This document shows positions 26,426 through 35,086 of a stretch of DNA of 64,000 bases, in pieces. Position numbers and translations under genes: made by a program. The stretch is taken from the NCBI GenBank assembly GCA_031979385.1, contig DALZEF010000007.1, forward strand, positions 62,001 through 126,000, written 5' to 3'. The first letter of the stretch is position 1, and every line of letters starts with the position of its first letter. This stretch comes from Timonella sp031979385. GTDB lineage: Bacteria > Actinomycetota > Actinomycetes > Actinomycetales > Cellulomonadaceae. Under the pieces are notes generated by a model. That model ran no database searches. It was not told the DNA's origin and saw only the letters and a program-made list of their open reading frames with translations.

Positions 26426-26839
26426 CTAGGTCGCCTCTGGATCGAATGGCGCCGGAGAGCCCTGTGGAAGGGCAGTATAGGTGTCGAAGCCAGGAGTCTG
26501 GGGACGTGGTGCTGCAGTTGCGGCGCCTGCGGTGGACACTCCGGCCGCTCCTACGGCGGCTGCATTGCGCTGCGGATCGAGGATCGTGTCCTCGAGCAGT
26601 GCTTCGCGCACGATCTTGCGTGGGTCGTACTGGCGTGGATCGAGTTTCTGCCAGTCGACATCGGAGAACTCGGGGCCGAGTTCCTCGTCTACCTTTGCCT
26701 TTGCGTCGGCCATAAACCGGCGAGCGCCCTTGATGAACTCGGTGATCTGTTGGACGTATCCGGGCAGCCTCTCAGGCCCCACCACGAAGATCGTGATGAG
26801 GATGATGAAGAATATCTCTTCTCCGCCTAGCCCAAAAAT
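26426..26839 (-). CDS. tatB: Sec-independent protein translocase TatB, apparent ATT start
   Basis: A 137-residue TatB: one N-terminal membrane helix, the hinge VGPERLP, an amphipathic helix and a variable Ala/Pro-rich tail. Automatic calling from the first GTG (26785) would remove the membrane helix. Reading upstream gives FGLGGEEIFFIILITIFVV, the expected TatB start, preceded by ATT with AAGGAG eight bases before it and no ATG, GTG or TTG in frame nearby. So either ATT initiates, or a G-to-T change or base error altered ATG. With TatA/TatC it exports folded proteins. Its place after sigE-rseA-htrA is the standard actinobacterial order. Confidence 0.85.
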   Translation of the reverse strand: MFGLGGEEIFFIILITIFVVGPERLPGYVQQITEFIKGARRFMADAKAKVDEELGPEFSDVDWQKLDPRQYDPRKIVREALLEDTILDPQRNAAAVGAAGVSTAGAATAAPRPQTPGFDTYTALPQGSPAPFDPEAT

Positions 26840-26887
26840 GACGTTCTCTCCTTGTCTTGAACCGCCCTGGCACTGATTTTCCCGCCT

Positions 26888-26909
26888 CCCGAACGTCCTG
26901 ATGTTCGGG
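26888..26909 (-). terminator. Hairpin between htrA and tatB
   Basis: CCCGAAC pairs with GTTCGGG around an 8-base loop. No T-run follows, so it may modulate rather than stop transcription into tatB. Confidence 0.45.
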
Positions 26910-26935
26910 CTCGCACACAGGCGATCAGTCTCTTG

Positions 26936-28486
26936 TCATTCACCGACTCGAGATCCCAGCACAACTGTGACTTCTCGTTCTCCGTCTTGACCATCGCGAA
27001 GGGTGAGTACGACTTCCTCGCCGGGTGCCTTCGCTCGGATCGCAACGATGAGTTCGTCTGATTGTGCTACCGGTCGGCCATCAATTGCAAGGATAACGTC
27101 TCCCGCAACGATTCCCGCTTGATCCGCAGGGCCACCGGGGGTAACCGGTTCCTCTCCCTGAACCGATTCGGAGACAACGGTGACGCCCTCCCCCTGGTTA
27201 CGGGAGTCAAGGAGAACCCCGATGACAGGAACGGTTGCTTGACCCGTGTTGATGATCTCCTGAGAGGTACGTGCCGCCTGGTTGGAGGAGATGGCGAAGC
27301 CAAGCCCGATGTTCCCGGTGGTGTTTCCCATGATCTGTGTGGGAGTCTGCGCGATTGCGGAGTTGATGCCGATGACCTCTCCAGCGGTGTTGACCAGAGG
27401 CCCGCCGGAGTTTCCGGGGTTGATGGCGGCATCAGTTTGGATTGCGTTGATATATGAGGTGTTGTTGAGGTCCCCTGCGGAAACGGGCCGGTTCAGCGCC
27501 GAGACGATTCCGGTGGTGACGGTTCCCTCAAGCCCGAGCGGTGCACCGATGGCGATAACCGGGTCTCCCACCACTGCCGAGTCTGAATCGCCGAGCGTCA
27601 GCGGTTCCAGACCTGCGCGGTCAACCTTGATGACGGCTATGTCATAGTCGATGGTACTACCCACTACAGTTGCGGTTTCCTCCTGCCCGTCAGAAAAGGT
27701 CACCACAATCGAGTCTTGGGCGCTGCCGCCTTGGATGACGTGCTGATTGGTCAGGATGTACCCATCTTCAGAGATGACGAAGCCAGATCCGGTTGCATAT
27801 CCATCACCCTCAATGACCTCGATGAACACGACCGATGGAAGGACTTTCGCGGCGATGTCTGCCACCGATCCGTCTGCCAGTTGTCGCGCTTCGGGTTGCG
27901 CCCCCGGTGCCACCTGATTGATCGTCGCACCACCCCCGTTAGCCACGTTTTGGCTGTTCGCAGCACTGCGCCCTGCGATGTTTCCGGCTATCGCCCCGGC
28001 GATCACCGCGACGACGAGCAGTCCTGCAACGGTTCCCATGCCCACACGTGCACGCGCACGAGGCTGATTGCCGACGCGCTGGCCTGCCTGGTAGTTTGAC
28101 TCGCCGTAGGTGTTGGCTGCGTGCAGAGCACCCCCGTTCGGGGTATAGCCCTGTGGGATGCCGTGTGGTGGAACGCTACCGGCACTTGGGGTGCCACCGC
28201 TGTGTGGTGGATACTGCGGTGCAGGCGGCTGATGCCGGGAGTAGCTGGGGGTCACCGAAGGCGGGGCGAACGGGTTGACTGCTTGTGGTTGCTGCGGGTC
28301 TGGCCCACCAGAATATGGGGCGGGGACTGGCGGCTGGGGCACGTTCAATCCCGAAGGTACCTGCGGCTTGGCTGCGGCGGGTATGCTCTCGACCGTTGGC
28401 TGCTGCGTCGGCTGCCCGTGCTCGGTATCGGGCACCGGCTCGGTGTCCGGCACGGGAGTGTTGTCCGACGTGGGTTGGTTACTCAC
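26936..28486 (-). CDS. htrA: HtrA/DegP-like membrane-anchored serine protease
   Basis: A 516-residue envelope quality-control protease. A Pro/Gln/Gly-rich cytoplasmic region (about 1-145) is followed by one membrane helix (MGTVAGLLVVAVIAGAI), the trypsin-like domain with the triad His in TNQHVI, Asp in DYDIAVIKV and Ser in GNSGGPLVN, and a single C-terminal PDZ domain (GVLLDSRNQGEGVTV to VVLGSRVGE). It overlaps the anti-sigma gene by eight bases, so the protease and the sigma factor control pair are co-expressed. Probably acts on misfolded exported proteins outside the membrane. Confidence 0.94.
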   Translation of the reverse strand: MSNQPTSDNTPVPDTEPVPDTEHGQPTQQPTVESIPAAAKPQVPSGLNVPQPPVPAPYSGGPDPQQPQAVNPFAPPSVTPSYSRHQPPAPQYPPHSGGTPSAGSVPPHGIPQGYTPNGGALHAANTYGESNYQAGQRVGNQPRARARVGMGTVAGLLVVAVIAGAIAGNIAGRSAANSQNVANGGGATINQVAPGAQPEARQLADGSVADIAAKVLPSVVFIEVIEGDGYATGSGFVISEDGYILTNQHVIQGGSAQDSIVVTFSDGQEETATVVGSTIDYDIAVIKVDRAGLEPLTLGDSDSAVVGDPVIAIGAPLGLEGTVTTGIVSALNRPVSAGDLNNTSYINAIQTDAAINPGNSGGPLVNTAGEVIGINSAIAQTPTQIMGNTTGNIGLGFAISSNQAARTSQEIINTGQATVPVIGVLLDSRNQGEGVTVVSESVQGEEPVTPGGPADQAGIVAGDVILAIDGRPVAQSDELIVAIRAKAPGEEVVLTLRDGQDGEREVTVVLGSRVGE

Positions 28487-29429
28487 TGACCACTCCTGCT
28501 AGTACTGAAAAGCCTCGCGCGAATCTGGTGGTGAGCCCTTCATCGTGCTGCTCTGCTGCGAACGTGTGCGCGAACTGCATCAGGTCTTCGGATTCGATGT
28601 CCGTGATCAGTTCGATGACCGCTTCTTCACTTTGCCACACCAAGTGGGTTGGAGCATCACCTAGTACATAGATTGGACCACGTTCATGGTCGATCACGGA
28701 GGCTGAGTCAACGGTGGAGCCGTCGAGCACACCCTTGTGCTCGACAACGAGCACCTCACCGGTTGGGGCCGCTATGACGATCTCGAGTTCGGTCGGCCTA
28801 GTTGCCAGGAATCCGACCTCCTTGATCGTCATGCCCTCGGGCAGTTCCTTGGGAGCGGCCCATCCGTTCTGATCAAGCCAGGTGATGAACTTACCGTGGT
28901 CAACTCCCTGGCGGGTTCCGTCGGGTTGGGTTCGCGCCACGTCGTACAGCGGCGAGAACGCACTACTCCCCCGCAGCACGTCCAGACGTTCTACAAGCGT
29001 CTCGTAGTCGGACTGCGGGGCGATCAGCGGCCGCGCTCCAAGGATGAATGCGGCAGCGCAGGCACCACCAAGCGCGAAGACGGAACCGTAGGTCGCCCAC
29101 TTGCGCAGACTCTGCTTCCCCGAGAGCTTGCCACAGTAGGCTCCGCCTGGAATCGGTTCACGGGTGATGAAGGGATTATCGTGCGAAACCGGGACTGTTC
29201 GCGGTGGGTCGCAGTCCTGGGCTAAACTCAGCAGCCCAGACATGAAATCATCACGTAGGGCAGGCATCTCATGTGCCTTGTTCAATATCGCTCGGGCAGC
29301 ACGCGTGTCCTGAACCTCCTGGGCGCAGCGCGGGCAGCATACAAGGTGGGCAAGTGCCCTCTCCCTTAGTGCCGGTTCAAGCTGGTCGTCGACGAGCGCA
29401 CTGACGAGCGGTCCAAGGTGCGCGCTCAT
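28479..29429 (-). CDS. rseA: Anti-sigma factor with zinc-finger (ZAS) domain
   Basis: A 316-residue regulator that should hold the adjacent ECF sigma factor inactive. The N-terminal domain has the ZAS motif H-x3-C-x2-C (HLVCCPRC, about residues 27-34), in mycobacterial RseA a redox-sensitive zinc site. One membrane helix follows (ATYGSVFALGGACAAAFILGA, about 131-151), then an extracytoplasmic domain of about 160 residues, longer than in short RseA proteins. ATG overlaps the sigE stop (ATGA). Confidence 0.88.
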   Translation of the reverse strand: MSAHLGPLVSALVDDQLEPALRERALAHLVCCPRCAQEVQDTRAARAILNKAHEMPALRDDFMSGLLSLAQDCDPPRTVPVSHDNPFITREPIPGGAYCGKLSGKQSLRKWATYGSVFALGGACAAAFILGARPLIAPQSDYETLVERLDVLRGSSAFSPLYDVARTQPDGTRQGVDHGKFITWLDQNGWAAPKELPEGMTIKEVGFLATRPTELEIVIAAPTGEVLVVEHKGVLDGSTVDSASVIDHERGPIYVLGDAPTHLVWQSEEAVIELITDIESEDLMQFAHTFAAEQHDEGLTTRFARGFSVLAGVVSE

Positions 29430-30100
29430 CTGGTTTCCTGTGCGGTTGCGTCACCGGCCCCCGTGAGATCCAGAGATTGATCTCGTGGCCCTGTGAATCG
29501 AGCAGGGTCCCGGTGTGCGAGAGATTTACGCAGTTGCGCGCGAGCACGGTGAATACGCGAGCGCACGGTTCCAAGTTTGATGCCAAGAGTCGTGGCGATT
29601 TCCTCGTAGGACAGTCCCTCGATGTCGCACAGGACAACGGCAACGCGGTACTCGGGCGCGAGTTTCTGAAGAGCCTCTTGGATGTCGTAGTCGAGGTTGT
29701 GGTGTTCGAAACTACGCTCCGGCGAGGCAAACTCGTTACGCTCCGCGTAGGTTTGTGCCTCTTCACCCATGTGGTCCATGCGAATCCGCTTCTTGCGGCG
29801 CACCTGGTCGAGGAAGACGTTGGTGGTGATACGGTGCAGCCACCCCTCAAACGATCCAGGCTGATAGTTGTGCAGCGATCGGAACACCCGCACGAATACT
29901 TCTTGAGTCAGGTCTTCAGCATCGTGTTGATTGCCCGTGAGCCGGTATGCGAGCCGATAGACTCGAGCCGAGTGCTCAAGGACGATTTGCTCCCAAGTGG
30001 GCGTGTAAGAAACCGATTCGTGGTCAGTCGCGGACTCAAATGCGTGTGCGTGCGTTTCGGCAGGCACTACCGAAGCGGTGGGGGTGGCATCGAGACTCAT
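29426..30100 (-). CDS. sigE: ECF RNA polymerase sigma factor, SigE type
   Basis: A 224-residue group IV sigma factor. Region 2 runs from RVYRLAYRLTGNQHDAEDLTQEVFVRVF to HRITTNVFLDQVRRKKR, region 4 from LAPEYRVAVVLCDIEGLSYEEIA to LGTVRSRIHRARAQLRKSL, giving a promoter-binding helix typical of the family (quoted only in part: key residues are the SYEEIA and GTVRSR motifs). Start at ATG 30100; an in-frame TTG at 30145 would add 15 residues. Operon sigE-rseA-htrA-tatB matches the envelope-stress locus known from mycobacteria. Confidence 0.92.
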   Translation of the reverse strand: MSLDATPTASVVPAETHAHAFESATDHESVSYTPTWEQIVLEHSARVYRLAYRLTGNQHDAEDLTQEVFVRVFRSLHNYQPGSFEGWLHRITTNVFLDQVRRKKRIRMDHMGEEAQTYAERNEFASPERSFEHHNLDYDIQEALQKLAPEYRVAVVLCDIEGLSYEEIATTLGIKLGTVRSRIHRARAQLRKSLAHRDPARFTGPRDQSLDLTGAGDATAQETR

Positions 30101-30277
30101 GCGGTGACCAACTTTCTGCCGCAGTTCGGATACGGCGTGGGACAAAATTATGTCAGGTCAAACTGAGAGTTTCCTTAGTTTCCCTTGAGCCGCTCCGCGT
30201 CCACTCTCATACGAGAGTGTAAGTACCCGAACCACCTGCTCGTCGCCAATCCACAGCGGTGAGGAGAAGGGCACCGA

Positions 30278-30314
30278 TTGACGACGATCCAGCCACCTAC
30301 CAGCCCCGGCTCAC
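30278..30314 (+). repeat. Dispersed intergenic repeat, TTGACGACGATCC type (copy 2)
   Basis: Starts with TTGACGACGATCC and continues similar to the minus strand of 18049-18085 (about 30 of 37). It lies in the 290-base divergent region between sigE and the O-methyltransferase, where promoters of both are expected. Confidence 0.6.
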
Positions 30315-30390
30315 GTGAGGGGATTGCCGCCCGCACCTACACCCAGCGACAAGGCTAGACTTGAGACACTAACCAATATTTGGAGGAAAT

Positions 30391-31032
30391 GTGTCGGAAA
30401 AGGCGCAGAACTGGACATACACCGAGCAATTCGCGCTCGAGAGCGAGGTGATCGTCCGTGCCCGCGAACGCGGTGCACACCTCGGTTGCCCAAGCATCTC
30501 GCCTGGAACCGGCGCGACACTACGACTACTCGCGCACGCAACCCAAGCGAAAGCGGTCGTTGAGATCGGTACTGGAACGGGCGTCGCAGCACTCTGGCTC
30601 CTTGAGGGTATGGCTCCTGACGGGGTGCTGACCACAATAGACTCCGAGATCGAGTTCCATCGGGCAGCCAAGGAGGCGTTCATTGAGGCAGGCATCAAGC
30701 CCACCCGTACCCGAACGATCTCCGGCAAGTCCCATGAGGTTCTGCCACGACTCGCAGATGCCGCCTACGACATCATCTTCGTGGGAACCGACACATCGCA
30801 CTACGCCAACTACGTGACCCAAGCCGAGCGGCTATTGCGCCCGGGCGGAACGCTCGTGCTCGATAATGCCCTGTGGTACGGCAAGGTAGCCGACCCGGCC
30901 AACCGCGAGGAAACACCGGCGCTGCTGCGCGGGGTGGCCAGAGAACTCCACGAATCACCGAACTGGCACGTTGCGCTGCTGCCCACCGGCAACGGACTGC
31001 TGTGTGCGACCAGGACGGTCCCCGCGAGATAG
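30391..31032 (+). CDS. SAM-dependent O-methyltransferase
   Basis: A 213-residue class I methyltransferase of the COMT-like O-methyltransferase family. SAM-binding motif I is VVEIGTGTGVAALWLL (about residues 51-66), motif II ends in TIDSEIEF, and the metal/substrate side shows FVGTDTSHYANYV and LVLDNALWYGKVAD. Start is GTG with GGAGG four bases upstream. The gene commonly sits divergent to the sigE operon in actinomycetes (mycobacterial Rv1220c). The acceptor substrate is unknown. Confidence 0.9.
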   Translation: MSEKAQNWTYTEQFALESEVIVRARERGAHLGCPSISPGTGATLRLLAHATQAKAVVEIGTGTGVAALWLLEGMAPDGVLTTIDSEIEFHRAAKEAFIEAGIKPTRTRTISGKSHEVLPRLADAAYDIIFVGTDTSHYANYVTQAERLLRPGGTLVLDNALWYGKVADPANREETPALLRGVARELHESPNWHVALLPTGNGLLCATRTVPAR

Positions 31033-31043
31033 CAACAACATAA

Positions 31044-31079
31044 GTGTGGGCCACCCCGAAGATTCGGGGTGGCCCACAC
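31044..31079. terminator. Bidirectional terminator between convergent genes
   Basis: A perfect 17-pair stem, GTGTGGGCCACCCCGAA with its complement, and a 2-base loop, lies between the O-methyltransferase and pepA stop codons. Confidence 0.88.
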
Positions 31080-31087
31080 TGTCGTCA

Positions 31088-32656
31088 TTACAGCGATTTG
31101 AGGTAGCGCAGCAGCAGACGCACGCTGTAGCCCGTCGGCCCTTTGTTCAACTCGTGACGAGCCCTCTCACGGTGGGACGGGCCCGCGATGTCGAGATGCG
31201 CCCACGGTACGCCCTGGGTGAACCTCTCGAGGAACAGCGCCGCAACAATCGATCCTGCCCCGACGGGGGCCTCGGGGATATTACGGATATCTGCGATCTG
31301 TGAGTCCAAGGCACCCTCGTACTCGCGTACGAGTGGCATGTGCCACAGCGGCTCACCAGCCTCAGCACCACTTGTCTCAAGCGCCTTCTGAAGCGCTTCG
31401 TCATTCGCGTAGAGTGCCCCATGGCTATAACCAAGCGACATGGCCGCTGCTCCGGTCAGCGTAGCGATGTCGATGATGGAATCGACATGCAGTTCCTGCA
31501 CCGCATACGCGATGGCATCGGCCATGACCACACGCCCTTCGGCATCGGTGTTCGCAATCTCAACGGTCGTTCCACCGTACACGGAGATCACATCGGCCGG
31601 GCGAGTGGAGTTCGCACCGAAATGATTCTCAGCCAGAGGAAGCAGCGCGGTCACACGGTGGGGCACCTTGGCCTGAGCCGCCCCAAGTACAGCAGCGAAG
31701 GCATCGGCGGCACCCGACATGTCTGTCTTCATCGTGATCATTGTCTCGCGAGGCCGCTTGATGGAGATGCCGCCCGTGTCGAAGGTAATGCCCTTACCGA
31801 CCAGCGCCACGTGCCTGGTTTTCTCGCCCACCTCCTCAGGGGTGTAGGAGACGACAACGAACTCCGGTGGGTTCGCTGAACCCTGTCCCACGGCAACGGT
31901 GCCGCCAAAGCCTGCTCCGAGCAGTTCCTTGCCGCGGAACCGTTTCACGGACAGGCCTGCTCCCTTGCCAAGCTGTTGAAACCGCTGAGCTAGCCATTCG
32001 GGGGTCTTGATGTTCGATGGAACAGTGCCAAGATCACGTGCAAGCCATGTAAGCGCTGACGCATGCCGAGCCTCGTCGATGACCTCCTGTGAGTTGTCAC
32101 CGAGCAGAATCAGGGTGCTTGGCTCCTTATCAGTCGGCTTCTCACGGAGTTTCCAACCCGGGTAGGCGCCAAGGCAGTAGCCCTCGACAAAATGCGAGGT
32201 ACCGCGGTCACCGCTGATCGCAGCGACCGTGGTCACTACGGTTCCCATGCCCCGGGTGCTCTGCGCGATCGCGGCTCCAGCGGAACGCAGTTCCGCATCC
32301 GTGCCACGCCCAACGCCCACGAGCACGATCCGCAGTGGCAGGCCCTCCCAGGGCAGAACAGCACCCGACCCGCCATGCGTGATAGGCAGGTCAATCACGT
32401 GAGTCGTACCTGCTTCTGCCTTGAAACGTGCCCTTGCGGCCAATTCCGCCAGATCAATCCGGTAGCGCAGCGAGGCATGCACGGTGCCGGCGCGAGGTTG
32501 CAGTTCATCATCGCCCTCGATCGGAGAGCCGACACCCACTGCAATCGCATCAATGCGCTGCTCACTCAGAAAATCGCAGGTCTCAAGGGTGCCCGTTTCA
32601 ACCTTCACAACGGGAAGGTCATCGAGCGAGCTGAGCTTAGTGGGCGCTAATGTCAC
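31088..32656 (-). CDS. pepA: Leucyl aminopeptidase (M17)
   Basis: A 522-residue cytosolic aminopeptidase with two metal ions. The catalytic domain has VGKGITFDTGGISIK, MKTDMSGAADAF and the signature NTDAEGRVVMADA; the N-terminal macro-like domain is less conserved. It removes N-terminal residues from peptides, and its products would overlap with those of the oligopeptide importer encoded further on. Three bases separate it from the DUF3117 gene upstream. Confidence 0.95.
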   Translation of the reverse strand: MTLAPTKLSSLDDLPVVKVETGTLETCDFLSEQRIDAIAVGVGSPIEGDDELQPRAGTVHASLRYRIDLAELAARARFKAEAGTTHVIDLPITHGGSGAVLPWEGLPLRIVLVGVGRGTDAELRSAGAAIAQSTRGMGTVVTTVAAISGDRGTSHFVEGYCLGAYPGWKLREKPTDKEPSTLILLGDNSQEVIDEARHASALTWLARDLGTVPSNIKTPEWLAQRFQQLGKGAGLSVKRFRGKELLGAGFGGTVAVGQGSANPPEFVVVSYTPEEVGEKTRHVALVGKGITFDTGGISIKRPRETMITMKTDMSGAADAFAAVLGAAQAKVPHRVTALLPLAENHFGANSTRPADVISVYGGTTVEIANTDAEGRVVMADAIAYAVQELHVDSIIDIATLTGAAAMSLGYSHGALYANDEALQKALETSGAEAGEPLWHMPLVREYEGALDSQIADIRNIPEAPVGAGSIVAALFLERFTQGVPWAHLDIAGPSHRERARHELNKGPTGYSVRLLLRYLKSL

Positions 32657-32659
32657 GTG

Positions 32660-32827
32660 CTAATCCGATACTGCTTGGAGGACTCTACTGAGTTCCTGAA
32701 CTTCTTCTTGCTTTAACGACAACACTAGCCGCCCTCCCCCGTCCAAGGGGACACGCAGGATGATGTCTCTTCCCTCTCGAGTCGCCTCGATCGGTCCATC
32801 TCCAGTTCTGGGCTTCATCGCTGCCAT
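32660..32827 (-). CDS. DUF3117 small protein
   Basis: 55 residues (MAAMKPRTGDGP to LQAVSD), highly conserved across actinomycetes as DUF3117, function unknown. Start ATG 32827 has GGAG ten bases upstream; a longer frame from 32881 is not supported. The sequence is a compact beta-rich segment (EATREGRDIILRVPLDG) and one C-terminal helix (QEEVQELSRVLQAV). Co-transcribed with pepA. Confidence 0.88.
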   Translation of the reverse strand: MAAMKPRTGDGPIEATREGRDIILRVPLDGGGRLVLSLKQEEVQELSRVLQAVSD

Positions 32828-32923
32828 AGGACACTCCATTGGTTGAAACGTGAGGGCACGCACGCGCACACGCGCCACCAACCAATTTTACGCAAATTTG
32901 ACCAAGAAACCAGAGTTTGATGG

Positions 32924-33715
32924 CTAGGCTTCGACCGGTTCCTCACCCTCGGCGGCAGATACGTAACCGCTGCGCATCGCATCCGCACGATCAGCCACGA
33001 TCTGAACGGCCTCCTCGGGTGTGTCGACAACATGGAACAGATCCACGTCCGACGGGTTAATCATTCCGCGCTCCGCAACCGCACCCTTGAGCCAGTCCAC
33101 CAGCCCGCCCCAGTAATCCCTGCCCACCAGTGCGATGGGGAACTCGGTGACCTTGTGGGTCTGTACGAGGGTAAGCGCCTCAAACAGTTCGTCAAACGTG
33201 CCGAAACCACCCGGCAGCACCACGAAACCAGATGCATACTTCACAAACATGGTCTTACGGGCGAAGAAGTACCGGAAGTTCACGCCAAGGTCGACGTACT
33301 GGTTCATACCCTGTTCAAACGGCAGTTCGATGCCAAGGCCAACGGAGATACCGCCTGCCTCGTGAGCGCCCTTGTTCGCGGCCTCCATGACGCCTGGTCC
33401 ACCACCGGTGATAACCGCATACCCACGCTCCACAATCAACTGTGCGGCGCGCTCCGCGATCGCGTAGTCCGGGTGATCTGGCTTGGTTCGCGCAGATCCA
33501 AAGATCGAGATCGCTGGCCCCAGTTCCGCGAGCGCCCCGAATCCCTCCACGAACTCGCTTTGGATGCGCATGACGCGCCACGGGTCGTCGTGGACCCAGT
33601 CCGAGGATTGCGCTGGGCTGAGCAGCCTTTGATCTGAAGTCTGCGCTGGGATCTGGGTGCCGCGTAGAACCACGGGCCCCTTGCGGTAGGTTTTGCGGGA
33701 GTCTTTGCTGTTCAT
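32924..33715 (-). CDS. LOG-family Rossmann-fold protein (TIGR00730)
   Basis: A 263-residue protein with both family signatures: GGGPGVMEAANKGAHEAGG and PGGFGTFDELFEALTLVQ. LOG proteins hydrolyse nucleoside 5'-monophosphates such as cytokinin ribotides to base and ribose-5-phosphate; many bacterial members are mis-called lysine decarboxylase. An N-terminal extension of about 55 residues precedes the domain. It neighbours dapE, a frequent arrangement in actinomycetes. Confidence 0.9.
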   Translation of the reverse strand: MNSKDSRKTYRKGPVVLRGTQIPAQTSDQRLLSPAQSSDWVHDDPWRVMRIQSEFVEGFGALAELGPAISIFGSARTKPDHPDYAIAERAAQLIVERGYAVITGGGPGVMEAANKGAHEAGGISVGLGIELPFEQGMNQYVDLGVNFRYFFARKTMFVKYASGFVVLPGGFGTFDELFEALTLVQTHKVTEFPIALVGRDYWGGLVDWLKGAVAERGMINPSDVDLFHVVDTPEEAVQIVADRADAMRSGYVSAAEGEEPVEA

Positions 33716-33771
33716 GCTTCTACCCTATGGCCCTGATCCGCTGCCGACGGGATTCTTTGCCTGCGAGTTGG

Positions 33772-34893
33772 CTATTTCAGCCAAGATTTCAGGACCTCGT
33801 AACACGTTTGGATCTGATCGGTTGGGCAGTGTTCATCGTCGCGATGTGCGTAGATTGCATTGCCGGGTCCAAAGTTCACCGCGGGCAGTCCAAGCTCTGC
33901 AAAGCGGGCCACATCGGTCCACCCGTACTTTGGTGCGGGCTGCGTGCCTGAGCGTTCGAGCACGACACGAGCGAAGTCCTGGGCGCGCGGCGAGTCGAGG
34001 CCAGGACGCGCCCCGGGGGCGATGTCATCGACCTCGACATTGAACCCGGCGAACAACTCTCGTACGTGTGCGAGTGCCTCGTCCGGGGTGTGCGATGGGG
34101 CGAATCGGTAGTTGACCTTGACCTCACAGTGATCTGGAATGACGTTTCCAGCGATACCACCCATGATGGACACGGCATTCATGGATTCTCGGTAGTCGAG
34201 TCCGTCCACGGTCACCGTTTGGGGTTCGTAGGCGGCCAGGCGCGCGAGTATCGGGGCAGCGGCATGGATCGCGTTCTCTCCCATCCAGGCACGCGCCGAG
34301 TGCGCGGCGATGCCCTTAGTGGTGACGATGACCCGCAGGGTTCCGTTGCAGCCACCTTCGATGCCTGCCGACGATGGCTCGCACAGGATCGCAAAGTCGC
34401 CTTCCAGCAGGTCTGGTTGGGTACGTGCGATGATGCCGAGGCCATTGAGCTCGGAATCCACTTCTTCGTTTTCGTAGAAGCACCAGGTCACATCCTGGTT
34501 TGGACAGTTCAGTTCGGCGGCGAGCACCAGTTGCACCGCCGCGCCGCCCTTCATATCCACCGTGCCACGGCCCCATAGGCATTCCTTGCCGTCCTTGACG
34601 ATCCGCTGCACGGGGAGATTCTGTGCAATGGGGACGGTGTCGAGGTGACCTGCGATGACGACTCGGGATTCGCGGCCGAGGTTGGTTCGTGCGACTACAT
34701 TGTTGCCCAAGCGGGTGACCTCAAGATGCGAGTAGGCCCGTAGTGCGGTTTCGACCGCATCCGCGATGCGCTTCTCATCGCCTGACACCGATTCGATGTT
34801 GCACAACGCCTCGGTGAGATCGACGGGTCCCACTGTGAGATCAAGTGCTACTGAGGGTTCTGATGGCGTGGACGAGGGGTTGGCGCTAGACAT
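33772..34893 (-). CDS. dapE: Succinyl-diaminopimelate desuccinylase
   Basis: A 373-residue M20 metallopeptidase-fold enzyme that releases LL-diaminopimelate and succinate in lysine and cell-wall synthesis. Motifs are VIAGHLDTVP, WGRGTVDMKGGAAVQ with the bridging aspartate, and FYENEEVDSE with the catalytic glutamate. Start ATG 34893 chosen (MSSANP); a GTG nine bases earlier is possible. Divergent from dapD, which makes the succinylated intermediate of the same route. Confidence 0.93.
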   Translation of the reverse strand: MSSANPSSTPSEPSVALDLTVGPVDLTEALCNIESVSGDEKRIADAVETALRAYSHLEVTRLGNNVVARTNLGRESRVVIAGHLDTVPIAQNLPVQRIVKDGKECLWGRGTVDMKGGAAVQLVLAAELNCPNQDVTWCFYENEEVDSELNGLGIIARTQPDLLEGDFAILCEPSSAGIEGGCNGTLRVIVTTKGIAAHSARAWMGENAIHAAAPILARLAAYEPQTVTVDGLDYRESMNAVSIMGGIAGNVIPDHCEVKVNYRFAPSHTPDEALAHVRELFAGFNVEVDDIAPGARPGLDSPRAQDFARVVLERSGTQPAPKYGWTDVARFAELGLPAVNFGPGNAIYAHRDDEHCPTDQIQTCYEVLKSWLK

Positions 34894-34985
34894 GCTAGCC
34901 ACTATAGCGACCCAGCTGGTGCCCTTGCGAAAAGTTGGGAGGCAAGCCTACATACGTGTTGTGCTGTGAGCTCTCACGTTAACAG

Positions 34986-35060
34986 CAGGTTCCATGTCTG
35001 TAACCTGTGTGTAAAAAACACCCCCGCCCGTGGTCGATTCTGTTTCAACGCAAACCACGG
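34986..35060 (+). promoter_or_regulatory. Hairpins in the dapE-dapD divergent region
   Basis: CAGGTT/AACCTG (34986-35007) and CCGTGGT/ACCACGG (35028-35060) fall between the two starts, the second ending 26 bases before dapD. They may be leader structure or operators. No lysine riboswitch motif is seen. Confidence 0.35.
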
Positions 35061-35086
35061 CAAAATCGCGCATCTAGGGTAGAAAC

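Noticed and set aside
30278..30390. TTGACG at 30278 as a -35 box for the O-methyltransferase
   Set aside because: No suitable -10 hexamer 16-18 bases downstream, and the same word occurs at sites without promoter context.
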